64,000 nt of DNA from Scenedesmus sp. ARA3 (Eukaryota; Chlorophyta; Chlorophyceae; Sphaeropleales; Scenedesmaceae): assembly GCA_004335835.1 (NCBI GenBank), contig RWJK01001528.1:30677-94676 (forward strand). The letters are read 5' to 3'. Both the position numbers and the translations under genes were made by a program. The notes under the pieces are model-generated. The model saw only the letters and a list, made by a program, of their open reading frames with translations. It searched no databases and was not told the origin of the DNA. Shown in pieces: positions 37,077-50,079 of the stretch. Position 1 is the stretch's first letter, and every line of letters begins with the position of its first letter.

Positions 37077-39054
37077 TCACACACATTGCCTCTTACGCAC
37101 GGAACGCATGCTGCTGAAGCTGGCGCTGCAGTGCTAACTCAGTCAGTTCGCACTGCTCGTGTCCTGTTCAGCACCATACACCGTCATCATCATGCTACCC
37201 AAAAAGCAATAGCATTAACGCCATCGGCCCCAAACCATACACCGTGTGGTAGATGAGCGAGGCAGCCTCTGCCTGTACCAAGCAAGCAGAGCATCTGTAC
37301 ATGTTGAATACGTGAGTCGACTGACCGCGTGTGCAGCCGCAGTGCAGGGGTTGTCCACTGAGCCATGTGACACACGTACGCGGCAAGCATGCCGCATTTG
37401 ACTGCCCATACAACAGCCACTGTCGTAAGTTGCAGCAGGTGCTGCATGCAAAGCAGGACTAGCCAGGCCTGCACACTAATCTTTGTGATGCTGCTTCAGC
37501 ACACCAATGAATCAGATCACCACCGCATCCCTGGCACAGACACGATCAAACCTATGTAGTACTACAATCTGGCAAGCATGCTAAGGTACCGCGGCAAAAG
37601 CGGCGGCAGCAGCCGCGGCAGCAGCAGCACCAGCAGCAACTGCTGCCTCAAACATGGCAAGAACACACTCCCTGCAGTCCATGTGTAGCAAAAACAGTAG
37701 GGAAACAAGTGCAACACATAGAGAAGCGCCACCCAAACAGCTGCATGCATGGCTGCGGCTGTCAAGGAACGCCGCCAACTGGCATGCATTCAGTGTATCC
37801 GCTGATCAGGTTTGTGCTTGAACGCTTCAACCTTGCTTGAACATTATACCCTAGAAACATACCTAGCAGAGAATCCAGTGGTAAACGTTTTGGCATTGTT
37901 AACCACAGCGTTGAGCAGGTAGGGTCTGGCAGTGCCTGCACCGCCATGGCATGAACTTGTTGAAATAGAACAGCAGTGACTGGAAGGCCGCACAGCGACT
38001 GGCGCTGTTGAAAACACCCCTCAAAGGAAGCCCGTGCGAGTCAACGCCAATGTGAAAGCAACGCACCAGCAGCTCTCCAAAAGTAGACAAAAGCATGATA
38101 GCAATCATGCTGCAGGGGAAGGTTGCCAGCTGCAGCCTGGTAAGGGGCTACAGCTGGCTGCATTGAATCCACAAGCTCAGTAGGCATGGTATTCAACTCA
38201 ACACCGATCTGCTAACCATCTCCCGCTTAGTCCCTGCCGGGAAAAGCAGCCATACACAACCCAGCACACACAGCAACCAGCTGTTGAAGCATACAAGGCT
38301 GTGTTTTGAGTGAAACTATGTACTGCCATTAGCTATTATTGTTGGTCACAACAGAATACTTGCAAATATGCCAGCAGCTGAACAATGGTGCCGATGGCAT
38401 GTACATGTATTGCTACGCACACCACCTGCACCAGCCATCAGTTGTCCCTGGGCACACGCACGACACAATCCCAGCAACCTCACAGCGACCATCTGATTGT
38501 ACATGCCTATCAGCTGTGAGCTATCATGTATTGCGGGACACCCACACAAATATGTTCATGAGCAGGAACCGGTGAGCCAGGATCCTCAGGTAGTTGCTGA
38601 AACACGTTCTGCACAAGCATGCGTGCTGTACATATGGACATGCCATATGCTGCGGCACACCAGTTTACAAGAATGCAAAACCTGCTGGACTTTTCAGTCG
38701 CTGTTGCAGCAGGGATTGCCTACACACCCAAGAACGCACGGTGCTTGCATTGCAGCAAAGACCCGTATAGCCTGCAGGATTCTCAGTTGGCCCATGCACA
38801 CACACAAACACAAAAAATCCATCTATAACACACATGCAAACCGTTGCATCCACCTGCCCTGAGCCTGCAGCCTCCCCTTCACACAAGCTGCACACAATGC
38901 CTTGGCACAGCGACAGACATGAGTCATCCAGGAATCTACTGCTGATGCAGCACAGTTGGTGGACCTGCTGCTGCTGTAGCGTGGAACACAGCTGCAGCAT
39001 TTGTGCAACTGAAAGACCGTTTAACAGCTGTGCTTGTATCACATGTTTCAAATG
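37077..39054. other. Region with possible unresolved minus-strand exons
   Basis: Several minus-strand stretches read like protein pieces. The best is 37935-37863, bounded by an AG acceptor and a GTATGT donor, reading TARPYLLNAVVNNAKTFTTG. Hydrophobic frames lie at 37581-37778 and 37899-38108. I could not connect them in phase, so no gene is called. A small multi-pass membrane protein is possible; an RNA-seq track would settle it. Confidence 0.25.
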
Positions 39055-39165
39055 TCCAGGTCGATCGCCTCGCCAAATGCACCGGGGGCTGCCACAGGCA
39101 CGCCTGCAGCCGCCCCTGCACCCAGCGCAGTGCTTGCAGGAAGGCTTGCAGGAACGCTGACACTT
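39055..39165 (-). repeat. Downstream copy of the small gene's 3' end
   Basis: The segment repeats the last coding part (VPASxALGAGAAAGVPVAAPGAFGEA-DLDI) and the stop codon of the gene ending at 39318, with a few substitutions, about 265 bases further along its transcription direction. It could be read only as an alternative terminal exon or as 3' UTR. Confidence 0.8.
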
Positions 39166-39317
39166 GCCACGGGCTGAAACCTATGCCCTAGCACAGCTGC
39201 CAACTGCAATGCTTTCAGCTGCAGCTGAGGCAGCACCGTTAGTAGACCTGCTGCTGCAGCTGCAGCTGCTTTACTTCTGCAGCTGCCAGAACACCACCAA
39301 ACCTGCCGCGGCACACC

Positions 39318-40412
39318 TCAAATGTCCAGGTCAACTGCCTCGCCAAAGGCACCTGGCGCGGCCACCGGCACCCCTGCAGCTGCCCCTGCACCCAGCGCAA
39401 TGCTTGCAGGAACGCTTGCAGGAACGCTTGCAGGAACGCTGCTGCTGGCCAGAAGCTCAAACCCTGCGCAGCCGGTGCCGCAGTTCGAAGCCCGCTTGGA
39501 GGCAAGCAGCTTTTCAGCCATGCGTGCCACTTCCTCTGACTTGTCCAGGCCCCGCTGACCTGTCACCTTCACTGTCGCTGCTGCTGTTGCTGCTGCTGTG
39601 GCGGGAGATGATGCGGTGCGGTTGTTGCCTGCAGGACCTGCAGCTGAGAAACGCCTGCTGCCTTTTGTAGGAGCGGGGCCTGTCTGCTGTTCGTTGCCCC
39701 ACAGGCCAGGGCTAGGTGCGAGCACAGGCGCAGCACCAAGTGCCTTTCCTGCAGCCAGTGCAGCAGCGACAGCAGCCTCTTCTGCTGCACGCTCTGCCTC
39801 CTGGCGCTGCGTCTCCAGCCAGCCACTGCGGAGGGATGAGACAGAAATGCCGCCTGCTGCTGTCTCTGCGGCTGCCTCTGCTGCCGCTGCTGCTGCGGCT
39901 TCAGCTGCGGCCTCTTTCAGGCGCTTCTCATCCTCCTTGAAGGCTTGCAGGAAAGTACTACGCATGGCAGCAACGGCAGGGGAGACACCCCCAGGAGCGC
40001 GGCTGCCGCCGCCCGCAGGTGCTGGGAAGCACGGGCGAGCCGCTGCTGCTGTGTTGCTGCTGCTGCTGCCGTTGCCAGGGCTTGGCGTGTTTGCAGCAGC
40101 CTGGAGGTATGCAGACTTTAGGCTGGTGAGGCTGAAGCACGAAGAGTCTGGCTCTGCTGCTCCTGTGACTGACTCAAGGTCGTCCAGCCTGCTGCTGCTG
40201 CTGGACGTGCTGTGCATGGGCAGCGACCTGTTGCTGCTGGTACTGCTCCAGGTGCGCTTGTCAGTTGCTGTGCTGCTCACCATGCTGGCTGCGCTGCTGC
40301 TGTTGCTGCTGTTGCTGTTGGTGTTGATGCCGGCCTGGACAGGGCACCCGCGCTGAGTCAGCACGCGCTGTGCCATGACCGCCACTTCATCTGAGAGATA
40401 CATTGTTGTCAT
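39318..40412 (-). CDS. Low-complexity protein sharing the MATH-BTB protein's helix motif
   Basis: A single open frame encodes 364 residues from the ATG at 40412 (MTTMYLSDEVAVMAQ). The frame stays open upstream without another ATG, so a 5' exon may be missing. Two copies of a motif of the form [DE]EVxxMAxxxLxxK lie near the ends (DEVAVMAQRVLTQ; EEVARMAEKLLASK). Between them are Ser/Ala-rich linkers and three copies of a second pattern, [LM][KR]Sx[YFW]Lxx (LKSAYLQA, MRSTFLQA, LRSGWLET). The first motif also recurs about 17 times in the large MATH-BTB protein encoded next on the same strand, so the two are probably related in origin or function. No enzyme domain is visible. The end PGAFGEAVDLDI is duplicated downstream. 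Confidence 0.55.
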   Translation of the reverse strand: MTTMYLSDEVAVMAQRVLTQRGCPVQAGINTNSNSSNSSSAASMVSSTATDKRTWSSTSSNRSLPMHSTSSSSSRLDDLESVTGAAEPDSSCFSLTSLKSAYLQAAANTPSPGNGSSSSNTAAAARPCFPAPAGGGSRAPGGVSPAVAAMRSTFLQAFKEDEKRLKEAAAEAAAAAAAEAAAETAAGGISVSSLRSGWLETQRQEAERAAEEAAVAAALAAGKALGAAPVLAPSPGLWGNEQQTGPAPTKGSRRFSAAGPAGNNRTASSPATAAATAAATVKVTGQRGLDKSEEVARMAEKLLASKRASNCGTGCAGFELLASSSVPASVPASVPASIALGAGAAAGVPVAAPGAFGEAVDLDI

Positions 40413-40794
40413 CTGGAGGTCAAAGCCCACTGCTGCAGCTGCTGCTGTCACTGAGAAGACTGACGCACGAAGCGCAGCACTGGGCTTCCGTAGCGGTGAT
40501 GTGCACCAACTTGATCCTTTATCGCTGATAACAAGCGATCAGTGCTGCTGTTGCTGCTGGGGCTCGTCTCCCGCCAATTTGTTTCCGACTGGCTGCGACC
40601 CGCTTTCCTGCAGCAGTAAGCGCGTGCCGCAGCGTGAATGATCGAAAAGGAAAGTACTTTTAAGACAAAGTGCCCTCGCTGATCAGTGAATGCCATGAAG
40701 GGCCGGCATCGCGATTCGCTGCCGCGTGGCTTGATTGTGAGATGAGCGCTGCACGCTGCGCAAAACAATTTAACACCGCTTAATATCAAGCTTA

Positions 40795-40801
40795 TTATAT
40801 A
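40795..40801 (-). promoter_or_regulatory. Candidate TATA box for the small low-complexity gene
   Basis: TATATAA on the minus strand lies about 385 bases upstream of the chosen ATG in an AT-rich patch. The long distance would allow an unrecognised 5' exon. Confidence 0.3.
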
Positions 40802-43212
40802 ATACCATGAACTAGCACCACGTTCTGGCTTCACAGCGACACGCACCATCTGCTCACCTTAATTCACCGTCCTCCAGCGGTCAGTAAAGTCTTCCATTGC
40901 TCAAAGCATTGAAATATCAAGCGATAACGCAGGACATGCGCTGTGTATGGTTCATCGGATGGAGTCCCGGCTAACGACAGAAAGAACAGTGGCAAACCTA
41001 CATCCAGGAAGTCCTTCAACTGACAATCTTGTGTGATAGTGACTGCTGGAGTATCGAAAATGCGATGAAGATAATGTACGCTTTTGCTTTAAAGTGCCTG
41101 CATCGTTCCGGCACTGGTTGCGTGGGCATGCCACGTGGCCGTGCTGCAAGATTAGTCACTCCAGTGACAATACCGCCAATACCTTAGCAACAGGAATCAA
41201 GAACCACCAGTCCAGCTCATTGAACGAGTTTTATTGAGTTCCTCCTGCACACCATACAGCCTCATGAACAACCAAGTGCAGCTGCCTGAGCAAACCACAA
41301 CATACTGCTGTATTCGCATTGTGCTGTGGCACAGCGCGTGCTGCATAGGTTTCTTAAGCCTGAGGCTCGAAGCCGAAATGAAGATCAGCCTCAGTGAGCA
41401 GTGCAGCGCAGTACAGCATGGAATCATAGGATGCCGTTCACTGCACTTGCCGGCCAAGCTCAGCAGTATGGAGCAGAGCAGCAGTTGCAGGCGCACATGT
41501 GCGCACATGTGCAGCTGTGCAGCTGCAGCAGCTGCGTCAATAGTGTGCAAATCTGCAAAGTTGCAGCACTCCATTATAATGAGTGTCTGAAACCCTGCTG
41601 CTGTGACGGACTTGCAGCCTTAGCTAGTGCCCCTGGGTAGCAGCTGGTTTGACTTATTTTGATGCTGGCTAGCCAGCATGCAGCGCTGCAATATTTCTGC
41701 CTGCTGGGTTTTGCACTGTGGCAGCATCTGCTGCCTGCCCTGCTTACCATCACCATCATGTTGAATGTATGCCATAGCATTGTCGCTATGGACCCCGCGC
41801 CCCGCTGCAGCGGCAAGAAAAAGGTATAAGCCATACGGTAATCTTTTATAACAAATTTGTTACAAGCTCACCAAAGCTTTTAACCAAGCATACTCCTAGG
41901 ACTGTCAAGTAGCCAGATCCGTACATTGGAATCCACTAAGAGTGCTGTAGCAACGTTCTAAGCTGTCATTTTGTTGTAATATGATTTTGCCAACCGGCAT
42001 GCAGTACAACCCAAAGACAGTGTCATCACCCGCGGAACTGCTAGCGCTAGAAGCAGCTGCTAGCAACCATGCAGGCTGACAAACAGCACCACTGAGCACT
42101 CGATCAATGTGTGTGTGTATCACTTTCATAGCTGGCCTTGTTGCAAGCTGCAAGCTGGACACAATAGATTGTTGATCTGGTGTTTAGCAGGCGACAGAGA
42201 CACACTACATGCTCTCGTCATAATACCCAAGTAATGTATGCATAAACCCTGTGTGTGCCGCTCCATCTGCTGTGCAATGATCCAAACCTTATTTTCAAGA
42301 CTATAGCCGCCACTGCAGCACCATCACAAGCCACCACCCAAGCTGTACCGCAATATGTGCTGCAATACAGAGTGTGCAGCAGCAGTAACAATGGCAAGGC
42401 TCTGCACAGGCACTGCTCAACACCAAGCATCACCTGCTGCTAAGCAAAAACAGCACATGCCATGCGTTACACACCCTATGCACTGCGGCATATTGGATTG
42501 CAAGGTAACAACTAAGGCCTACAAGCAAATGTTCAGATGCATTGACACAAAACGCTAAATGCAGTAGGAATAGAGTATGGGGAGAGTGTACAGCATAATA
42601 AGTACAGTCAAGTGAGGAATACTAAGACTAATGCCGGTGGTTTTCTGCCGGCACTGCAACATCAGCAGCGCCAACTCACACACTGCCACAACCATCACAC
42701 CTGCGCAAGCTGCACACATGATGCTCACACACACCTGCTGCCCAACAGTTGGTTCAGCTTGACTGCTGTAGCGCTACAGATCTGCTGGCACCACACCCCG
42801 CGCACACCCAGTATTAATTGAAAGCAAAGCCGCATCCGTAAGCGGCACTGGAAATATGTAGGTTATTCAAGCCAGGTCTGACACTATGCTGCTGCCACCA
42901 GTGAAGCACCCCCTCCTCGCTAAGTTGACATGAACTCAGCATCCGCCATCCTAAACTGTACTAATAGTGCTTCCTGCAGCATATCAACTGCTGCTGCAGC
43001 GCACCACCACAACTGCAGAGCTACAGGTTCAACACACGCCACTCATATGCATGCCATCTGGTCTAGATATCTGCAACGTAGCTCCCCCNNNNNNNNNNNN
43101 NNNNNNNNNNNNNNNNNNNNNNNNNNNNNNNNNNNNNNNNNNNNNNNNNNNNNNNNNNNNNNNNNNNNNNNNNNNNNNNCCTCCCCGGACCCTATTCATG
43201 ACTGTCTCGTCC

Positions 43213-43217
43213 TTACA
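43213..43217 (-). terminator. Candidate TGTAA poly(A) signal of the MATH-BTB gene
   Basis: TGTAA, the usual chlorophyte polyadenylation signal, lies about 245 bases beyond the stop codon on the minus strand, just past the assembly gap. Confidence 0.4.
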
Positions 43218-43458
43218 CCTGAAGCAACCTGCTGTGGGTCTCGCCTGCTGCCTAAAATGCATGGCCTCCCCTGCCTGCAACTCAGCATGCTATTAATACT
43301 GCTCCATGTCTCTTCCAATGTTTGCCAAAGTTTTCTGTCCAAGGTTTCAAGAGGTTTCAGAGGTTGCCTGCTGCCTCTGCCAAGCTGCGCACACTCTCGG
43401 CCTCCACAACCCTACCCCGACCCCAGCGCATCTGCTGCTGCTGCTGCTGCTGCTGCTG

Positions 43459-44510
43459 TCACGCAGCCAGCCCCTCCTCCCGCCGCTGCTGCATCATGCG
43501 CTCCTGGTACGCCATCAGCAGCCGCTGCCGCAGGAACACGCTGCTGTCAACAGCAGGGAACCTGCGGGCCTCCCACAGCTGCTGCTTATCAAAGCCCGAA
43601 AAGTCAACCATCTCCAAACTGTCCTCCATGCGGCGCGAGTGCTGGCGCTTCTCGCGATCTCCCTCCACCCACATCATCGCGAGCTCAAAACGCGCAAAGT
43701 CGCGCGCGGGTTTTGAACTGCCGCCCGCTAGACTCGGAAGCCGCTCCATAACCGTCATGAGATCTTCAATCGACAGCTGCTGGATTTGAATCAGATTCAA
43801 GCCGGCGAGCCGCTGCCAGTCCCGGGACTTGCTGCGAGCTAGCACTTGGGCCTGCTCCTGCGCTAGCTGCTCCACTGCTGCCGCTGCTGCTGCTGCCGCC
43901 GCGCTTTGCTGCTGCTGCCGCTTGCTGGCGCCGCTGCTGTCTGACACGCGCTTGCTGCTGCCGGTGAGCAGCGGCATCAGCTTGTCCTTGCTCACGTTCT
44001 TTGTGAGCTTGCCCCACAAGCTGCTGCTGCTGCTGCTGCCGCTGCTCGGGTCCTTGCTGCTGCTGCTGCTGCTGCTGCTACTGCTGCCATTTGCTCCAGC
44101 CGCACTTGCAGCAGGTGTTGCGGCAGCAGCAGCCGGCTGCATGCTGCCGCTGCCAGCAGCAGCAACAGCGCCGCCTCCTGACCGCCTCATGGAAAGCCTC
44201 CATCGCCAGCTGGCATCAGAAGATGAGGCAGTGGACGATCCACCAATGCTGGTTCGAACCAGGGACCTTACAGCAGCTCCTGGCGGCGGCGTCTGCGGCC
44301 TCCCTGCCGCATTGCTACCACAGGGCACCTCTGCTGCTGCTGGAGCCAGCATAGGGGCCTGCTGCTGCAGCTGCTGCAGCTGCTGCTGAGCAGCAGCACT
44401 CATGCTGCTGCTGCTGCCGCCAAGGCTGGCTTCTCTTCTGGCAGCCACATCCGGCGTGGGAGTGCGGCCTCGTAAAGGTGACAGCCGCGCATACTGCAGA
44501 CCTGCCGAGC

Positions 44511-44544
<34 letters not shown>

Positions 44545-45170
44545 ACCTGGCGCATGCTGCTGCTGCTGCTGAGGTGGCGGCTGGGGCCTGTGGCCATGTG
44601 TCTGTAACATGCGCAGCTGGCTGCGCCTGCCATGCGATGAGCCAGGTGACACAGGGACGAACGTGCTGCTGCTGCTGCCAGCAGCAGCAGCAGTGTTGAT
44701 TGCAGCAGCCGGCAAGATCAGCTGCCGCCTAGCTGGTGAGCTTCCAGGGTTCCTGGTTGAGGTTTTCATGACCTCCAGTAAGCAAGCATGCCGGAACTCG
44801 CCACCTGGACTGCGATAGCGCTGCTGCTCCTCATGCTGCTGCTGCTGCTGCTGATCTGCAGCTGAGACCACCGCCAAGCGGCCAGGTCCAGCTGCTGCTG
44901 CTGCTGCTGCCGCTGCTGCTGCCGCTGCTTTCTTCTGCAGCGCTGCTGCCTTGGGCGACTGCTGGCCATCTTCTGTGGCTGATGGCTCCCTGCTGACTGG
45001 AGGCTTGGGCGAGTGCTGGCCGACCGCCATGCTGCTGCTGCTGCTGCTGCTGCTGCTGATGCTGCTGCTGCTGCTTGAGGCTTGCTGGCAAGCCAGCATA
45101 TCGTGGCCTGGCAGTACAATGCTGCGGGACTGCTGTGGAGTGCACTGGCTACCCAGGGTCTGCGGCTTAG

Positions 45171-45202
<32 letters not shown>

Positions 45203-46025
45203 AGTGCCAGCTGGCGCTCTTGGTGCTGCTGCCGCAGTGACTTCTCGGGGCCGTTTGAACCTGTGCTTGAACCCTTGCGCTGTAGTTCAAGCCCCAAGCT
45301 GGCGCCATTCAGCACTCCTGCTGCTGCTGCTGCCAGGCCCTGCTGCTGCTGCTGCAGTGAGGCTCTGGGCGAAGCAGCAGGGCTGACTAGACTCTCTGCA
45401 AGCATGCTGAGCTGACTCAGCGTCTGCTGCTGCTCTGCCTTGCACTTGCTGCTGCTGCCACTGCTACTGCTGCTGTTCTTGCTGTTTGCTGAAGTGTTGT
45501 TGAGCTTTGAGGGGGTTAGTGGGCGGCCATCCGCCACCTCACTGCTTGTACTGCCTGCCACGGATGAGCTTGTACTGCCTGATGCCGAGCCTGTACTGCG
45601 TGTACTGCCTGCTACAGCCCTGGCCTTCTCAGCTGATGTACTGCCTGTACCGCCGAGCGCCTGCGCTACTGCATTGTTACAGCGGGGGCTCAACCAGCCA
45701 GCCGCCGGCCGTTGCAGCTGCAGCTGCTGCTGCCGCTGGCTCTCAAACTTCTGCACCTGCTCTTCTTTACGCCTCAGTTTGTCTAGCACTGCCTGCTTTG
45801 CTTCCTCCTCCTGCTGCATGCGCCGCCTGGCCTGCTCTGTCATGTGGGCCGCAGCAGCAGCGTAACTAACAGCGTTACTAACAGCAGCTGAAGAGAATTC
45901 TGCGGAGATCTGGCTTGCCCTGGGCGACACCGCCGGCAGCTGTGCTGATGGCCTGGGCGACACCTGCTGCTGCTGCTGCTGCTGCAGATGCTGGCTGCTG
46001 CTGCTGCTGCGCTGCGGTGTTCTCG

Positions 46026-46082
<57 letters not shown>

Positions 46083-47522
46083 CAACTGTGGATTGCTCCT
46101 CAGTCACTAGGTGCTGCTGGAATGCAGCCTCCTGCCTTAGCTGGTGATCGAGCTCAGCCAGCTTGTGCTGCTGCACAATGCGCGTCTGCTGTGCTGCAGA
46201 AGCTTCGGCAGATGCTGCTGTTGCTGCTGCTGCCTCCAGTGCTGTGATGGCTGCCTTCTCAGCAGTAGCCTGCAGAATCTCTGTCAGCTTTGCCGCTTCA
46301 TCTGCTGTCTCGCGCGTTGTTAGGGCTAGCATGCGCTCCGGGGAATGCGGTCGGCTTAGCCCTGGACTGCCAGCAGCGCCGGCAGTGTTGCTGGCAGTGC
46401 TGCTGCTGCTGCTGCTGCTACTGCCAATGTGAGAGGACGCTGTAGAGCTGTTTGGCGAAGCAGCAAGGCCAGATGAAAAGTCAGATGACGGAGTGCTAGG
46501 GGAGCAAGGGGTGTGTGGTGCTGTAGCAATGGCCCATCCACTGAAACTGCTCCTGCCAGCCGCTGCTGCTGCTGCTGCTGCTGCTGTTTCTGGGCAGGAT
46601 CCGCCCCAGGTGCTGTCACAGCTGCCGCCTGAAGCAGCAGCAGCTTTGCTGGCAGCAGCCTCTGCTGCTGCAGCAGCAGCCTTGCCTGCTTCTGCAGCTG
46701 CTTTGATAGGCTGAGCAGCTGCTGCAGCTGCCGCTGCTGCTGTTTCCTCACTGGGTGTTTCAGCTGCCGCCGCAGCTGCTGCTGCCGTTGCTGCAGCCGC
46801 TGCTGCTGATGGCGGTGATGGCAGCCGCTTTGCAGACCTCTTGCCGTGTGCACTGAGCACCTGAGCCGCCATTTCTGCTAGGTCACTGCCCCTGCCCTGA
46901 ACCTCACCCCGCGCCCTGCCATCCTTGACCCCGCCATCCGAACCCTGGCTTAAACCGCCGGCCTGCTGAACCCCCACCCCAACCCCTGCCCCTGAACCCT
47001 CGCCACCTGGCAACCTAGCCGTCAGTGCCTGCCTGGAAGCAGCACTTGGCCTTGGAGCTTGCCTCTTAGGAGACCTTGGCTTGGTTGCTGCGATCAAGCT
47101 GCTTCTGATGTTTGCAATGGACACAGTGGCTCCGGGAAACCATGCGCCGGCCTCTGCTGCTGCTGCTCGCTCGGCGTCGCGCTGCTGCTTTTCTGTCAGC
47201 ACGCGCGCTGCCATTGCTTCCAGAGCATCAGCTGGAGTGAGGCCGCTAGGCAGTGCTAGGATGGCGCTGCCGCCGCCAGAAGATGCTGCTGCTGCTGCTG
47301 CCGCGCCAGAGGCTGAGCCAGCCATCGAGCAGGGCAGGGAAGAGGCAGCACTGCCAGCTGTGCTGCTGTTGCCAGCTGCGCTGCTGTTGCCAGCTGTGCT
47401 GTTGTTGCCAGCTGTGCTGCTGTTGCCAGCTGCGCTGCTTTTGCCAGCTGTGCTGTTGATGCCAGCTGTGCTGCTGTTGCCAGCTGCGCTGCTGCTGCCA
47501 GCTGTGCTGCTGTTGCCAGCTG

Positions 47523-47562
<40 letters not shown>

Positions 47563-47792
47563 GCCGGCTGGTGCTGCCTTGTCTTTCAGCACGACAGCAG
47601 TCATGGCAGTGAGCTGCGACATCGGATCCAGGCACATGCTCATTGCAACACTGCTGCTGTTGGCTGCTGCTGCTGCTGCTGCTGCTGGACCTTGGGTTGT
47701 GCGGTGTACTGCAGCTGCAGTCACTGCTGGCGAGCCTTCAGCAGCAGCAGCAGCTGCTGCTGCTGTTGTTGATGGTGCTGCTGCCTTTCTGA

Positions 47793-47837
<45 letters not shown>

Positions 47838-48092
47838 CAGCTGGCCGGCTCTTCTGCAACACATCTGCTGTCATGGCCTGCAGCTGCGCCAGTGGATCTC
47901 CACAGAACTGCTGCACATTGCTGCCACAGCTGCTGGTGTTGCTGCTGCTGTTGCTGCCAGCTGCACCTGCCTTTGCTGCCGCTGGCGCCTTTACAGGAGC
48001 AGGCACTGCTGCTGCATTGTTTGCTGCTGCTGCTGCTGCTGCCACTGCTGCTGCCACAGCCCCTCCCTGAGAGCGCCTCATAGGTGCCTCCT

Positions 48093-48148
<56 letters not shown>

Positions 48149-48513
48149 TTTGCTGAAAGCACACTTGCAGTCATAGCTTGCAGCCCTGTCAGAGAATCAG
48201 CAAACACCGGCTGTGCTGTTGCTGCAGCCGCTGCTGCTGCTGCTGCTGCTGGTGTTGCGCGTCTGCTGCTTTGCTCCTTACTGCTGCTGCTGCTGCTGCT
48301 GCTAGGTGCTGCTGCAACAGCTTTGCAAAGGGCTGCCTGCAGCTGCTGCACAGAGGGACCTCCCCTGCCGCCTGCTGCTGCTGCTGCTGCCTGGGATTTG
48401 TTCTTCAAAATGTTGGCTGACATTGCTTCCAACTCCTTTACAGGGTCCATCCAAGCTGGTGCTCCACTAGCTGTCCTTGCAAGGCTGGACACACCAGCAG
48501 ATGCTGTAGCAGT

Positions 48514-48550
<37 letters not shown>

Positions 48551-49238
48551 GCTGCGGCAGCACGCTCTTGCTTCACTGCAGCGCCACTCCTGCTGGGGAA
48601 CTTGTTGTACGCTGCTGCTGCTGCTGCAGCAGCTGCTGCTATACTTGCAGGCACAGCCGGCTGCAGCTTGTTCTGCAGCACATTAGCAGTCATGGCCTCC
48701 AGCTCTTTCATTGGGTCCATCCATACTGGCATGCCACTGGCAGTCCTAACCAGGCTGATACTGGATGCCCCTGGTGCTGCTGCTGCTGCTGCTGCCGCTG
48801 CTGCTGCTGCTGCCTTGTGTCTGCCGCCTTGTGGACCAGCTGGCATCTGCTGCTGCTGCTGCTGCTGCTGTTGTTGTGGTAGAGGTTTACCCTGCAGTAC
48901 GTTGGCAGTCATTGCCTCCAGCTCCTTCATTGGATCCATCCATACTGGCATGCCACTGGCTGTCCGCTGCAGACTGACTGCTGCTGTTGCTTCTGCAGCC
49001 GCATTGCTGGCAGCAGCAGCAACAGCTGGTGCCTGCTTGCCTGCCACAGCTGCTGCGCGTGGCTGCTTGCTCTTCAGCACGTTTGCTGTCATTGCCTCCA
49101 GTTGCGACAAGGGGTCCAGCAGCAGAGTATGCGCTGGTGTTCTGCTGCCATGCTTGGTGCTGATGCTCGCTGCACTGCTGTTGCTGCTGCTGCTGGTGCC
49201 GGCTTTGGTTTTGGCTGCCCTTGCAGCAGCATAAGATC

Positions 49239-49275
<37 letters not shown>

Positions 49276-49366
49276 ATGGGGTTTGTTCTTCAGTACATGA
49301 GCTGCCATTGCCTGCAGCTCAGCTAGCGGATCCAAGCTAAAGTGCACACCACTTCCTGCTGCTGCC

Positions 49367-49399
<33 letters not shown>

Positions 49400-50043
49400 C
49401 GATGCACTTTGCTGGACCCTGCAGCAAGCTTGCCACTCCCTGCTGCTGCTGCTGCTGGTGTGTTCCTGAGCACGTTTGCTGCCATAGCTTGCAGCTCTGC
49501 TGAAGGGTCCATGCTGATCTGGTGATGCATCGTAGAAGCATTGCTGGAGCTTCTGGACAGACCCACACCCTTCTTTGCTGCTGTCACAAAGGTAGTGGTG
49601 GGCTGCTGCTGCCAAGGGCTCAAATGCAGTGGGCCCTTGCCTACATTTGGTGCTGCTGCTGCTGCTGTTGCTGCTGTCACGGCCTTGCCCCTCAGCACGC
49701 TTGCTGTCATTGCTTGCAGCTCTGCAAGAGGGTCCATGTAGGCAAAGTGTGCAGCAGTGCTGCTGGCAGCAGCAGACTTACTGGCATCCCTTTTTGCCGC
49801 CGCCGCTGCTGCTGCTGGTGAAGCATGGCTGTTTGCCGGTGGCTGCTGCTGCTGCTGCTGCTCGGCAGGTTGCTGCTTCAACACAGCTGCTGCCATCTCC
49901 TGAAGCTCACTTGCAGGGTTTATAGCCAGCGCTGAACCCCCACCACCTGCATTACTGCAGCTCACATTCCCAGGCACTCTGTGGTGCCCGGCACTGCTGC
50001 CAGCACTAGTCACCTCCTGCTGTTGCTGCCGCGCTGCTGCACC

Positions 50044-50079
<36 letters not shown>

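Larger units (their letters stand above)
40413..43458. other. Intergenic region with an assembly gap
   Basis: Positions 43089-43179 are N (91 bases). I found no convincing coding exon. Open frames near 40448-40849 (minus) may be a 5' exon of the small low-complexity gene, but no in-phase splice could be found. Confidence 0.5.

Noticed and set aside
44248..44272. TGGTTCGAACCAGGGACC, resembling a tRNA T-arm
   Set aside because: It lies in the MATH-BTB coding frame and has no matching acceptor, D or anticodon arm at the right distance on either strand.
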